From Enchytraeus crypticus (Eukaryota > Annelida > Clitellata > Enchytraeida > Enchytraeidae): a DNA stretch of 64,000 nt. Shown here piece by piece: positions 46,281 to 59,215 of the stretch (position 1 is its first letter; each line of letters begins with the position of its first letter). Below the pieces are notes generated by a model. The model had not been told where the DNA came from, searched no databases, and saw only the letters and a list, made by a program, of their open reading frames with translations. The stretch spans positions 310,001 to 374,000 of the forward strand of contig CAJHZI010000563.1 of NCBI GenBank assembly GCA_905160935.1, given 5' to 3'. The position numbers and the translations under genes were made by a program.

Positions 46281-46689
46281 TAAAGTTAATACGAAATTTA
46301 GATCGAATTTATCATTATGTTCCTATATGAAAAACGAAGTTTTCGATGAATTATCTAGCATGTTAGAGTTTGTAGAAAAGTGTACCTTACATTTATTTAT
46401 TTTTATAATATATATAATATAATTGATTTAAAAAAATTATATTTAATAAGAGTTTTAACCAAACTTACTATACGCTTAGGAATTATGTTGTTGGCCCCTA
46501 CCATTCAACAAATATATGGCTACTGGTACGTTAAAGTAAGTGTTAGCAGTTAGTGTGTTTCGCTTAATAATAATTGTACGAACATCAAGCATGTTGTAGC
46601 GCAAAATCTATAGGAAGCCTGAAATATGATATATAAACTTGAATTACGGGGACTTTATGCCCCATCGATAGTTAAATAATTTTCATAAA

Positions 46690-47030
46690 ATATACAATCG
46701 GGCTTTAGATCTGTCAGTGACAGTTCTAATGCCCGAAACAGTAAGGCGATTTTTACTAGAGGAGCGAAGACTACGAGAGGGTTGACTGATTAATTAAAGG
46801 TCAGATATATGAGATAATTTAACAGTTTCATACTTTGAAAGCTAAGGAAGTAATCCTAAACTTTAAACTCTCAGAGATTGCGATCCAGTGTAATTTCTTA
46901 AAAAGAAAAGAAGTGTGAGAGTTGAATTTTGTCACATTACAAAATACACGAGAAAGACCATCTTTTAAATGCTGTAAAGGAATTAAATAGGTTTTGAGGA
47001 GGTCATTTAAAACGAAATTTTGAAGCATAA
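46690..47030 (-). mobile_element. LINE fragment, reverse transcriptase C-terminus
   Basis: On minus, LKKLHWIAISESLKFRITSL (one residue altered from what is seen: the frame shows FKKLHWIAIS then ESLKFRITSLAFKV) matches the conserved LHWLPV..R..FK segment at the C-terminus of CR1/L2-type LINE polymerases. An Arg/Ser-rich stretch (TRSLRSSSKNRLTVSG) and TDRSKARLY follow, as in those elements. No other parts are visible nearby. Confidence 0.7.
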
Positions 47031-47956
47031 CAAAAAGTTTAAAAAATAGTTTTAAAAGAGACTTAAAAGTACGTCAGATGTGAAGGAGCACAGGCACGGT
47101 TTCTACTAAACAGCGCAGTGAAAAACCTTGTGCATTGAACCTTGCAAGCAGGGTGCTTATTCGGAGACCAGACCTATAAAGGGACGGTTCACACAATTTG
47201 ACCAATCTGTATCGATGTTTTTTTCATCAAAGGGTAACTGTCAAAAGAAAGCCTACAGCAGCTGCAATGGTTACAAGGCGACTTTTATACAGCGATAACC
47301 GTGAGACTTCCGTTAAGGTACTACCACAAGGCCTGCGTGTAGATATAAAACAGGGTGAAACAACTTCAAATTATCCACAATCTAAAATATTTGTAGAAAG
47401 GATGAAATAATTAAGATTCTCAACCTCACTTACCGAAGTGTCAAAATGTCCCGTTATGTGTTAAAAGCAAAATACGATAATAGTAGGAATATCAATAAAG
47501 TGTATCAATCAGAATCCCGAGACACCCCAGAATTCATATGTATGTTCATATATACATGTATAATTCGTATATATAATATTAAATATTCCTATATAAGCCA
47601 ACGATTACGTTGTCATTGCAAACTTGATAAAGTGAAGCAAACTACTTCTTGATAGAAGGCAAGCTCGATCATCAGCAATAATCTGAATTGCAATTGTCCA
47701 TCCTCCGTTTAATCCTTATCGACAATCACAAAGTTGCTAAAAGCAATTTTCTTGTGCCGGCACTCAAAAGCCACCCGGCAAAACTAGTAAAATCAAAGAT
47801 TCGTGTAGTATGATTGCAGCGCGTACTTAACTTTAAGCGAAAGTATAAAAAATTAAATGAAGGACAACCTAAATTGTCCAGTGAGAATTGTTTTGATCTG
47901 TATTTCATTCGACCCTGCTGTTGGTTCGTATAAAATATTATATATACAGTATATAA

Positions 47957-47999
<43 letters not shown>

Positions 48000-48380
48000 T
48001 ATACATGTATATGCATACATGTATATATTTTTATATATAATCGGACACCGGTCACTCGTTGCCCGCCCACTTTCAGGAAGCCTCAGCCGCCTATGGTCTA
48101 TGTGTGATATTTATTATTAGAAGTCCTTTATTATGGCGCGTTCTGGATATAACATTTAACTGGGCATAAAATTTTCAAACATAACGTTGTAATTACATGT
48201 ATAAAGGATTAAAATCCAGCTGTATTTTGTCAATCGATTAAGTACTTAATGAAACCGATTCAGTTATAATTATTGGTATGGTCCAAATTGAAAATATTGC
48301 CCATACATGTAGATGACTAAATAATAGTTACAGACAAACCGAAGTAGGTTTAGATTAACGAAAATAGTTAATTGTAACGG
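47030..48380. other. Intergenic, nothing recognised apart from a TA array
   Basis: A TA array lies at 47960-48010. A short frame at 47198-47410 is open but shows no recognisable feature. Confidence 0.45.
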
Positions 48381-48386
48381 AAATAG

Positions 48387-50471
48387 TTGATGATAGATAA
48401 ACAGTTTCAGGAAGCAGTGGAAAGAAAAGTTAAGGAAATGAAGGACTACGAAAGAACAGGGGTAAATGAAAGATGGTGTCAGCTAAAGGAAGCTATTAAA
48501 ATAGGTGCAAAAGAAGTTTATGGCTTTCTTAAAGCAAATACAGCTAAAAAAACCTTGGATCACAAGCGAGATGCTAGACAAAATGGATGAAAGGAGGAAA
48601 TGGAAAAGTATTGACACCAGTCATGGCCGAAGGAAATATAGAAGCTTAAACAGTGAACTTAGAAGAATTACAGACAAAGCAAAAGATCATTGGTGGAGTG
48701 AAAAGTGTGATGATTTAGCAGAATATGATAGAAGAGTGAGGTTGGATCTATTATACCAGGAAGTCAGGATATTAACAAGAACCGATAAGAAAAAGAAAGG
48801 AGATGCAAAGAACATTAGTATAATGGGTAAGGATGGGGAATTGAAGACAGAGCTGGAAGTTGTAAAAGAAAGATGGAGAGAATATGTACAGGAATTGTAT
48901 GATAAGGCTGGGAAACCAGTTCAAGAGGATTTTAACATAGAAGAAGAGAATAGCATAGAAGACGATAAAAGGGACCCCGATTTAATGAAGGAGGAAATTT
49001 ATTCTGCAATTAACAGTATGAAGAAGGGAAAGGCAGCCGGAATAGATGAAATCCCAGCAGAATTCTTGAAAATGTTGGAAGGAGAAACACTCAAAAAGTT
49101 AATGGAAGTATGTATGGAAGTGTACAGTACAGGTATTTGGCCAGGCGACTTTACCAATTCAGTGATAATTCCAATTCCCAAGAAAGCCAATGCTGTGGAG
49201 TTTTCGGATTACAGAACAATCAGCTTAATACCTCATGCATCGAAGATCTTATTAAAGATAGTAAATAATCGCATTCAGTCGAAATCAGAGATGATACTGA
49301 GCAAGACACAATTTGGTTTTAGGAAAGGATGCGGCACAAGAGAAGCAATAGGAATAATGCGGGTTCTTTGCGAAAGAAGCTAAGAATATGGAAATGACGG
49401 TTTTGTATGCTTTGTAGACTTCGAGAAGGCCTTTGACAGGATTGATTGGATAACGATGATGAATATCTTAAAAAGAATAGGAATTGACTGGAGAGATAGA
49501 AGACTAATTTTGAACTTGTACATGAATCAAAGAGAAGTAATCATAATCCAACAAGAATACTCAGAAGAAGGTGAAATAGGACGTGGAATAAGACAAGGTT
49601 GTAGCATTTCGCCGCTGCTGTTTAACATTTACGCTGAGGCAATGATGGAGGAAGCCATGGAAGACATGGAAGAAGGAATAAAAGTAGGAGGGAATTTGTT
49701 ACAAGATGTACGATTTGCAGATGACCAAGGAATGGTAGCGGGCAGCGAGATTGGATTGCAGAAGATAATGGAAAGGCTGAATGATACGGCCCTAAGATAT
49801 GGCATGAAGATTAATATAAAAAAGACAAAGGTTATGAGAGTGTCCAATAATAAAGGTGAAGTTAATATCACAATAAATGGTACGAAATTGGAACAGGTAA
49901 GGAGTTTCAAATATTGGGTCATACTATAACCGATGATGGGAAATGTGAGACGGAAATATGCAGTAGGATTGCACAAGCAAAAGCGGTCTTTGGTAGTAGA
50001 AAAGAACTATTAACAAAAAGTCTACAGAAAGACACAAAGATAAAGATAGTGAAAACTTTGGTTTGGACCACGATATTGTATAGATGTGAAACATGAACCT
50101 TAAGGAAGGAAGATATTAGGAAACTGGAGGCATTGGAAATGTGGATTTGGAGAAGAATGGAGAGGATTAGCTGGACTCAAAAGGTTACAAATGAGGAAGT
50201 CCTGAGAGAGTTGGCACAGATAGACAGTTGATAAATGTATTAAGAAATAGGAAGAAGAGATGGATAGGACACATTCTAAGGGGGGAAGGTCTATTAAAAG
50301 AGGTCATAGAAGGTAGAATGGAAGGAAAAAGAGGCAGGGGCAGGCCGAGATTAGGTATGTTAGATGATTTAAAGACCCACTCATATGTGGAAATGAAGAG
50401 GAAGGCGGAAGACCGAGAAGAGTGGAGGCGTTATGTACCATGGACCTGCCAGTAGGCAGTGCACTAAGAGA
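48387..50471 (+). mobile_element. Non-LTR retrotransposon (LINE), reverse transcriptase part, 5'-truncated and frameshifted
   Basis: The reverse transcriptase domain of a LINE is readable across several frames. It shows AINSMKKGKAAGIDEIPAEF, FTNSVIIPIPKK, DYRTISLIPHASKILLKIV, TQFGFRKGCGTREAI, then a stop at 49381-49383, FVDFEKAFDRIDW, GIRQGCSISPLLFNIYAEAM and the catalytic FADD box in VRFADDQGMVAG. The C-terminal part has WIWRRMERISWTQKV and LINVLRNRKKRWIGHILRGE, ending RYVPWTCQ at about 50455. Frameshifts occur near 48545, 49915 and 50205, and no endonuclease domain is visible upstream, so this copy is dead and 5'-truncated. The C-terminal RRM...RNRKKRWIGHILR arrangement resembles RTE-type endonuclease-reverse transcriptases; the clade is inference. 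The 3' end, GTGCACTAAGAGA, recurs in many shorter copies and in SINEs of this window. Confidence 0.93.
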
Positions 50472-50963
50472 AAACTCAAATGAATCAATAAACAATTTCG
50501 GTAGCCAGACATCTACAACAAGCTGACAAATTTAGGCACTATTATTTTTTTATAGTTACGCTTCTTAACGGAAGCCTTGATGCAGTCTTATCATTGCTAT
50601 CACCAAAGAATTCTGTCTACTTTTGCTACTGATTACTATTACCATTGTGTATTATTCCAAGGTCTTTGGCTGTCACCCATTCTCAGACTGTTCAGTCATA
50701 CAAGCAGCAAGCTACTGACGATTGGCCAATGGTGGAAATAGCATTAAGTTGAAGGGTGAATTAAGTCATGGACTTGCTTGCAAACCTACACGAGTAGTTG
50801 CAATGGCTTTCTAGAGAAAAATAACAATATTGACAGCTTTCACATGATAAAAAAACCTGTGGACTGATAGGAGGGAAAAACTAAGCCACACTGTACTTAC
50901 AAAGTTACACTCAGTATCTATATCAAATACCACTGACGATCCTTATTTCATTACTGTGGAAGT

Positions 50964-51677
50964 GTGGATCAACTTATTTCAATTCAACGCTTTGGTAAAA
51001 ATTACGTACTTTTTACATACTTTGGATCTTATCTTTATAAACTTCCGATACCTTGCCGCTATGTCCCATTTTTATGGGGTCGACATAGACGTCAGGGCGC
51101 TGTTGGTCCTGACATAACCAGAAACATGGAAAATACCTCCATCAGTCTACCCGGATTTAACCTTAGACCTGCCATTTCAGCACGTATGCAGAATCTAAGC
51201 CCCATCCCATCTGTCGTTTCATCTGTTAAAACCCAAAATAAAAGCCAAATCCCAACAGGCGCCCGACCTGTGCCCCAAAAAACTCGAATCAAACCTGGGG
51301 CCCAGTCCACGCAGCCTCAGCCTCAGGTGCCGACTGGCGACAAGCGGGCACTGGGGCAGCACGTGAGCACGAGGGTGATCGTCAACGGGTTGAACACAGC
51401 CCGTCTGAAAGAGAAGAGATGCGTACTACGTCCCGGCCTCTCAATACCTCCCTCCTCCTCCTCCTCGAGTGCGTCCATAGAGCCTGAGATAGATCCACAA
51501 GAGTTTTCTGGGCTGACCCTCAGTGAGAAAAAGGAGATACTCGAGGCTAGAATGGCCTCTGCGTCCCCGGGGTCCCTCCCACTAGGGCCACAGCACCAGG
51601 GTCTAGGGCTAAACCAGATGCTGGCCTCAGGGCAGGCTGAGGCAGAGCTCATCGGGTTTTACAAATCAGAGCCCTAA
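50964..51677 (+). CDS. Unrecognised 237-codon open reading frame in a GC-rich island
   Basis: I do not recognise this protein. The frame is open from 50964, but a more plausible start is the in-frame ATG at 51126 (MENTSISLPGF), because the 5' part is AT-rich and looks non-coding. From there the product is rich in Pro, Gln, Ser and Thr: repeated PTG/PQ segments, a run of serines (SIPPSSSSSSAS), then an acidic stretch EIDPQEFSGLTLSEKKEILE and a C-terminus ending in FYKSEP. No membrane segment, signal peptide or catalytic motif is visible; it looks intrinsically disordered. Base composition is much more GC-rich than the surrounding introns and repeats. The next 250 bases stay GC-rich, with a CCCAACAG acceptor-like site near 51766 and two further open frames to about 51930, so this could be one exon of a spliced gene. 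It sits between the LINE and GSTZ1, on the opposite strand to GSTZ1. Confidence 0.4.
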   Translation: MDQLISIQRFGKNYVLFTYFGSYLYKLPIPCRYVPFLWGRHRRQGAVGPDITRNMENTSISLPGFNLRPAISARMQNLSPIPSVVSSVKTQNKSQIPTGARPVPQKTRIKPGAQSTQPQPQVPTGDKRALGQHVSTRVIVNGLNTARLKEKRCVLRPGLSIPPSSSSSSASIEPEIDPQEFSGLTLSEKKEILEARMASASPGSLPLGPQHQGLGLNQMLASGQAEAELIGFYKSEP

Positions 51678-51947
51678 TCAAGCGGAAACTAGATCCAAGA
51701 ATTCTCTAGGAACAGCTATCCAGATTTCAGGGTAGTTGACTTCTAAAAGTTGTTCTCCCAACAGAGTTCTCACAACTGCCTCATCAACGCCTATTCAGGG
51801 GAGTCACCGTCGTCGTGGATCGATAACAGAGAAAGAGGGGACGGGCGTTGCTGGAGCCAAAAGCAGTGGATTCAGGACAATGTCTCCCGCTGCTGCGATC
51901 AGCAACGTTCAACTTTCGCAAGAATAATAAGAAAAGAGCAACTGTCG

Positions 51948-52200
51948 AAGATAATAATAATAATAATAATAATTATTATTATTATTATTATTATTATTGT
52001 TATTATTATTATTATTATTATTATCACTATTATTGATTAAAATAATAGTTTACATTATTTAACAAATTATTTTACATTAATTAATAATAATAATTATTAT
52101 TATAATAATAACAATAAAAATCATAATAAGAGTAGTATTAATAATAATAATAATAATAGTAATAATAATATAATAATAATAATAATAGTAATGTAATGAT
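51948..52200. repeat. AAT/ATT trinucleotide repeats
   Basis: AAT, then TTA, then AAT runs directly after the GC-rich island; the last run is the tail of the SINE B copy on minus. Confidence 0.9.
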
Positions 52201-52370
52201 AAAATTTTGACGCTCGTATCCTCATACAAAGATGATGTCATGGACATCCCCCATCACATGTCACATGTCTGCATCACAAATTTATTCACCCCAAAGAACT
52301 TTAAAAATGTAGCTTACTGAAGAGAAAGGAAAATATCCTAAACGGTGCCGGTCCGGTCATCAAAGAAACA
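52185..52370 (-). mobile_element. SINE family B copy with (ATT) tail
   Basis: On plus: (ATA/AAT)n, CGCTCGTATCCTCATACAAA, GATGATGTCATGGACATCCC, TTTATTCACCCCAAAGAACT and AAACGGTGCCGGTCCGGTCA, the reverse order of family B. Confidence 0.8.
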
Positions 52371-52739
52371 GTCAAGCAAGATGAAATAAATCTATGGCGG
52401 GAAGATGTGTTTTCAACCTACTACAGAATGTGGAAATAATAGTTAATGAGCGAAGATATGCGTCAATTTTTAAAATGTTGGTTTAACGTTAAGTTCAGAA
52501 ATCAAAGCGCTTCACTTCAAGACGTCCAAAACTAACTAAGTACAAACTACTAATTGCTATTTATTTATGTTTAACTATTATTATTATTAGTAGTAGTATT
52601 AGTATTATTATTATTTAACCCCCTATGAAAGGGACTCTTTTATTATTATTATTATTATTAATTTAGTATTATTATTAATTTCTTAGTAACTATTTGTAAG
52701 AGGTACCGGTGAACACTGAAAGGTGAATGACCTAAATTT

Positions 52740-52835
52740 TACTCTGTGATCAGTTCTCCCAGGAATTGATCCCAGGACCTTAGGCCACTTAAAACGTCAT
52801 GCCGTTGTCTAACGCGCCTACACAGAGCCATTGAG
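52740..52835 (-). repeat. tRNA-like sequence
   Basis: On minus, TGGCTCTGTGTAGGCGCGTT and CTGGGATCAATTCCTGGGAG resemble box A and box B in the right order and spacing, but with mismatches. Probably a degenerate SINE head. Confidence 0.4.
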
Positions 52836-53493
52836 ACTGTCAGTACGCGTCACTGTAGCAGCTTTCAGCTTCGTGTCTTTGATAGCTCTTCTCCCCCAAT
52901 GCTGGGCTGCAGGTTTTACACACACAAGGCTTCACTACAAAACAGTCAGGTGTTATGCTGCACTGCAGGCCTAGCAGCTTGTTCTAAAATTTGCACGTAC
53001 AAGAGTGTAAAACTGCTTCTTATTGGATGAACTGTGATGAATGGCCCTTTTACATGCACGATATCTAATTATGTTGCCCGGGTGATTGGCCTCTTGTGCC
53101 CCAATTATACAAAATTCTGGCGCCTCGCCAGATCTTGGACTAAACATCCAGAAGCCCAGCTAAATACCTGCACAACACAATACGAAGCAGCGTCGAGACA
53201 CTACTTGTCAAAACCCATCAAACAAAGGCTTATTTTATTTCCCTTATTAAATTTGTAAATTTACTTGTAATTTATTTATATCAAGATATGACAATCACAA
53301 TGCAGGTCCTAGAGTTAGAGTTAAGTGTAGGGTTTGGATCCAGATATGTTGAGGGTTCGAGAAGGCTTGAAATTTCGTTCCTATGTAGTTGCTACTATAT
53401 TATCGAACTGACAAATAAAAACTAAGTGTCAGTCTTATGATGAATGTTGTCATGGCCGTTACTCGCTGTCAATCAGCCTGGCGCGGTCAGTAC

Positions 53494-56002
53494 TTATCTT
53501 AGTTCCTCTGGGGTATCGGGCTGCTTGCTGAAGTCTGCGGCAACGAAGGCGTCCACGGTGGAGAGCTCATCTGCTATTCGCTTGATGTTCGGAAACAGGG
53601 TCATGTCAATTCCAAATCTGTGCACAGAACACAAAAATCTATATATTCATCCGTAAATTAACCAATCAATCCGCTTCAGGGTCTCCACTTTTCCAGACGG
53701 CGAAGTAGCTTTGCAGGTAGAATAAAGATTAGAGAGTAGCCTACAGTATTACACTGACACTGAGAGAGAGAGAGAGGGGGGGGAGAGAGAGAGAGAGGAG
53801 AGAGAGAGAATAAGTCACAAACCATGCTTTATTCTGTAGTTAGATCTAGTCGCCAATAAGTAGTACGAAATGTACTTTACAATGTAAGCACAGTAGCACA
53901 GCAAGATTGTTGCAAAACGTTACAGCATATATTTGTTGTTCTGCTTATCTTAACTAAATATGACACGGGGCGTTTAAAACTAGGTTAAGCAAAGTTAATG
54001 AGCCGATTAGTGCTTAGATGGGCGATCACCTTGGAATATCGAGTGCCGATAGCATTGAACAAAAACCGCAGAGTTTAGAACATTACTCTTAAATCCACGC
54101 AAAGCTTTAATTGCGCTATTAATAGTAAAACAGTCCCGAATAATCTAACAAATTTTCACAATGAAGAACGAGTAAATAACCAATAATACAAAAAACAACA
54201 CCTTGACAAGGAATCTCTGTAAGATGTGCATTATACCACGTATACAACTAAAACAACAAAAACATTGAGCCTATAATTGATACAAACATTCTAACAGCCA
54301 TCATCACCTAAAATCACCATCTATCCACCACTATTACCTACTTATAAGCACTAACTACTTACCACTATACCACCTACAAGCACTACCTATCTTCCACATT
54401 TCTAACCTACAAGCAATACCAATTTATCACTGTTGCCTACCTGCAATAACTACCTATCTACCACCTATAGACATTGCATAAACACCACTCTGACCTACCT
54501 ACCTATCTACCACTATTACGTAGTACTACATACAAGCACTACCTATCTACCATTGTTACCTACCGATAAACATTGCCTATACACCACTATGACCTACCTA
54601 CCTATCTGCCATAATTACCTACCTACAAGAACTACCTACCTGACTGCACCATAGATCTGAGGCACCAAGCAAACATCTGCTATCGTGATCTCGTCTCCGA
54701 CGCAGAATTTTCCCGATGTCTTCATCAGAACATTTTCAAGGGCTAAATAGGCATGAAACGCATGCAAAAATGTAGTTTTAGTTGTTATTAACAATGAGAT
54801 ATATAAATAAAAATTGAATTGATTACAAATTGAATCAAACAAATTGTAAGTTAATACGATACTAGCAATTTAAATAATATTCAATGAAATATGAAACAAC
54901 GACTGTACTATACTATGGTCAACAAATGTGAGAAACATAATTTATAGGACTGCACGATTATAGGACAAAAACAATTTATATTACAATTTATATTACAATT
55001 TATATTACAATTTATATTACAATTTATATTACAATTTATATTACAATTTATATTACAATTTATATTACAATTTATATTACAATTTATATTACAATTTATG
55101 GGACAAATACAATTAATAGGACAGCTACAACATGTATACATTGTACAATCTGTAAATACAAAATACACATATATATGCACAGAATAAATATACACAATAG
55201 TATCATAATAAATAAAAATAATAACATAATTTATAGCATAGAATCACAAAAACACAAAAACTCACTAATAACAAAAATACACAAAGATGTCAAAATGTGA
55301 ATGCAACTAATTAAGTGACATACACCGTTGACTGCAGAATACAAATAAGTATAATAAATGCAACAGTACAGAAATGCATCCACTAGTAGTTAGCCATTCA
55401 GTATACTACAAGCTCTAGTGCTCAATTAAGCATACATGGTGAAGGATGGGCAAACAAGATAATTTTCTCAGGGAATGACGCCCCTGCCCTGTAAATGTTA
55501 ATCGAAGCTGAGGAAGGCATAGGGGCCTACCTCATCATAAGCAGATTCCCCCAAGAATAATGATATATCAAAGAGGAATGTTATAGATTACTTAAAGATC
55601 CACTCTTATGTGGACGTGAAGAGGAAAACTGAAGATAGAGAATAGTGGAGGCGCTATATACCATGGACCAGCCAGTCGGCAGTGCACTAAGACAGAGAGA
55701 GAGGTGAAGTATATTAAAGCTCACACTGTGCATCTAAACCTGAGACATGTCTTATATATAACTGCTCAGGCCGAGCAAATAGCTGCATAGCTGCATATAT
55801 ATAACGGGGTTGAGGTACCAGATAACGAGATGTAATATGTTACAGTTTTAAATGAAAATGGAACCCAGGATACAAAGACACAATGATACTTAACTGGCAT
55901 TTCCGTAGTATTGTTAGACAGCAATTATGTATGCATAGCTAAGAAAAGCATGAAAGAATAGAAAAGTGAGAGATAGGCAATCTGCTTATACTACTGAGTA
56001 GA

Positions 56003-56033
<31 letters not shown>

Positions 56034-56967
56034 ATCTTCTTCTTCTTATTTTTCCTTGATTCCAGTTTATTTAGGGTCGGGATACGCATAGACCTTCTTT
56101 TTCACTTGCTTTAGAAAATTTCGTAGCAATTTCTGGAGCCTAGAAGCTCATCAACCTAATTCCCTTTCTGACGTTGGTTTGGTTCTTATTGCTTTTACCA
56201 CTGAGGAGATTAAAACGTTAACTATTAATCGATCATATGCAATAAGTCCTACCATTAAATCCCTTAGTGATCCAGTGCTTGGCCCACTCAGCCTTTTTAG
56301 AATCATCACCTGTCCAGGAACCCACCAGGTTGAGTACGCCGAGGTTTTGTAGAGGTTGAATTCCGCTGTTGATCAATTCAGCGATCTGCCTGGCCTGCGA
56401 TATGACACACACAGCTTTGTCGCCCTCTAAGACACATACAGCTTTGTCGCACTATAAGACACATGCAGCTTTGTCGCACTACAAGACACATACAGCTTTG
56501 TCGCACTATATGACAAAGTTTCGTCGCATTATATGTTTTGTTAACGTTAAAAGCTCTGATAAATTGAAAATAGTTAAATTAAAGAACACAGATAAGAATA
56601 GAAATTTAAATTTTAGTAACTTCATTCATATAGCGTATATATATTGCTTTAATTACAACCTGATATTTAACGCAGTAGAGATATCACAATGCACAACATA
56701 CTGTAGATGAATAGCAAAGCTAAATCTGGAGTACTAAGGTATTCTACCTGTACAGAGCGAGCCTCTCACTGTCCCACTAATCATTATAAAGTATCTAGTC
56801 TAGTTTGACGTCGGGTTTCCTTTTCTAGAGAGTATGTTAGTGAGGGGTGAGCATCAGATTCGATACCATGCCTATATGCGTCTATTGATTCGCAGTCGGA
56901 CTGTGGGGCATGTTACCGATATGCTACCGGCTCATGCTGTGTTCATACTGCATCCCGTTGTATATAC

Positions 56968-57056
<89 letters not shown>

Positions 57057-57297
57057 TAGTGCATTGCCTACTGGCAGGTCCATGGTATATAACGCCTCCA
57101 CTCTTCTCCGTCTTCCGCCTTCCTCTTCATTTCCAGATATGAGTGGGTCTTTAAATCATCTAACATACCTTGTCGTGATATACCATTATTTTTCTTGGGG
57201 AATATGCTTTTTGACGAAGTGGGTCCCCTATGCCTTCCTCAGCTTACATATATATATATAATGTATATATATCTTATATAATATAATAAGCTATATT

Positions 57298-57343
<46 letters not shown>

Positions 57344-59176
57344 TGTATATATATGATCATATTTGCTCCGAGTCACTAGCTAGATCTATTCTGTCAGTAG
57401 ATCAACAGGTGCTGGTTTCTAATTCACTGCTAGTCTCGTCGTCTCTGACAATTAAGCTTCTGAAACACGAAACTGACGTTAAATTCAGCTTAAGCTCCGC
57501 TTGTAATGTGTCCAGTTCTGGCTATGACGAAATTCTCTGCAACAGCTTATCATACTTTCTGCAGCAGCTTATTACTGCATATCATATTTTCTGAAACAGC
57601 TTTTCAATGCTTATCATAATTTCTGCAACAGATTATTATTTCTTATCATAACTTCTGAAGCAGCTTTTCACTGCTTATCATACCTTCTGTCTTTTCTGAG
57701 CATCCTTTGGCAACAGTGGATTGCTAGGTCTGGTTTCTTCCAGATATTCCATTATCGCGATCTGTAAAATCAAAAGCACTCAGTAACTTAAAACATTGAA
57801 AAAGTTAACATTACTAAAACCTGTTAGATGAAACGCAGGAAACCTGAAATTACAAATTCATAAATCAGCAATTATCGCACTTTAAATTCGTTTAGATGCA
57901 GTTGAACGTTTCTAATATAAGCCATCATTAAGAATTATACATTAACAACAACAGAATTAGAGTGCTAAAGCCGCTCACGACGACATTGAGCACTATGGTA
58001 CAACATAGGATCCGTTGAGATGAGTGTGGGGTCTAAAAACGGTGCAAACCAAAAATCCTGGAATTCAGTCCAAGGAAGAATGCAAGTGGAATGGATGTTT
58101 ACGTGCCGGTCCCAGTAGTTATGGAAGCGTGCCTATGAGTCAGTTTCCTAAGTTTAGTATCTTGTTTAGCTGACCCTTTGGCACGCTTTCTTAACTCAGT
58201 TACCTTGCAATTGGTGGACAAGCAAGTAATTGCTTCCTTCCTCAGAACTCTTATCTTATGTTAAGTTACAATATTGGAGGGTAGAAATTAAGTGGATGGT
58301 AACCCCTACACTCTCTAAATCTATGCTTATATTTGTAATTGGTTTAAGTCTTCTAATAGAAATGTCTTAATAGTTTAATAGTCTTCGCCGTGTTGTGTCC
58401 GGGTTGCTTGAAGAATAGACCAACCGTGTAAATATGCACGTGTCGTAGAATGCGAAATAAAAGCAAGATTCAATCCAACGTCAGCAAGGGCATTCAGTTG
58501 GTGAGCACCTCGGCTCCAGAAAATGCTACACAATTTGAACGAATAGAAAAACTTCAAAAGAAGGTCTATTTGTATCTCGAGCCTAGTTCAAACTTGGATT
58601 TAAGGGAAGATGATGATGGTTTAAGTCTTCCAAAAATAACCTTTAGCAATTTTCATGAAATTAAACTCTTATTATCGTATAGATAAACATACACATTAAA
58701 TATGTACATTCAAGATATACATTGTATTTTAGAAAGTTAGATTAGATGTTCATTATACCAGTTACAATTACATACTTTAGATATTTCAATTCAAAAGTTA
58801 TTATTGTAGGTTTGTACTGATAACTGTCTACCATTGAGTTGGTGAAATTAACACTTGTATACAACAGTTAGAGAACTACATGTATATTTATTTCGACAAC
58901 AATATAAACAATACCTATAGCATATGCAAGTTTACACAAAATAATAGAAATAAACACTAAGCTATAACCATATGGATTAAATTAAATAGAGCATAACAAT
59001 GTGGCTTGAAATTAAAAGTAACAGTAATACTTAATAACCGGACCGGCTTTCGTTTAGAACCTTACTTTTCTTCAGCACATTTCTTTTGCAGATTGATTTG
59101 GGTGAATTGATTTGTAGCATGTGTGCTGTGGGACGTCCCTGACATCATCCTTGTATGAGGAAAAGGACGTTAAATC

Positions 59177-59215
<39 letters not shown>

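Noticed and set aside
46130-46330. Frame rich in Arg-Glu
   Set aside because: Translation of a GA microsatellite at a LINE 3' end.
51750-52040. Cys/Trp-containing frame after the GC-rich island
   Set aside because: The frame ends in a poly-Ile trinucleotide run and has no family features; it may hold part of a further exon of the unknown gene but cannot be supported alone.
54908-55195. Frame encoding repeated Asn-Ile-Asn-Cys on minus
   Set aside because: It is the translation of a perfect 12-bp repeat (12 is a multiple of 3, so the frame stays open).
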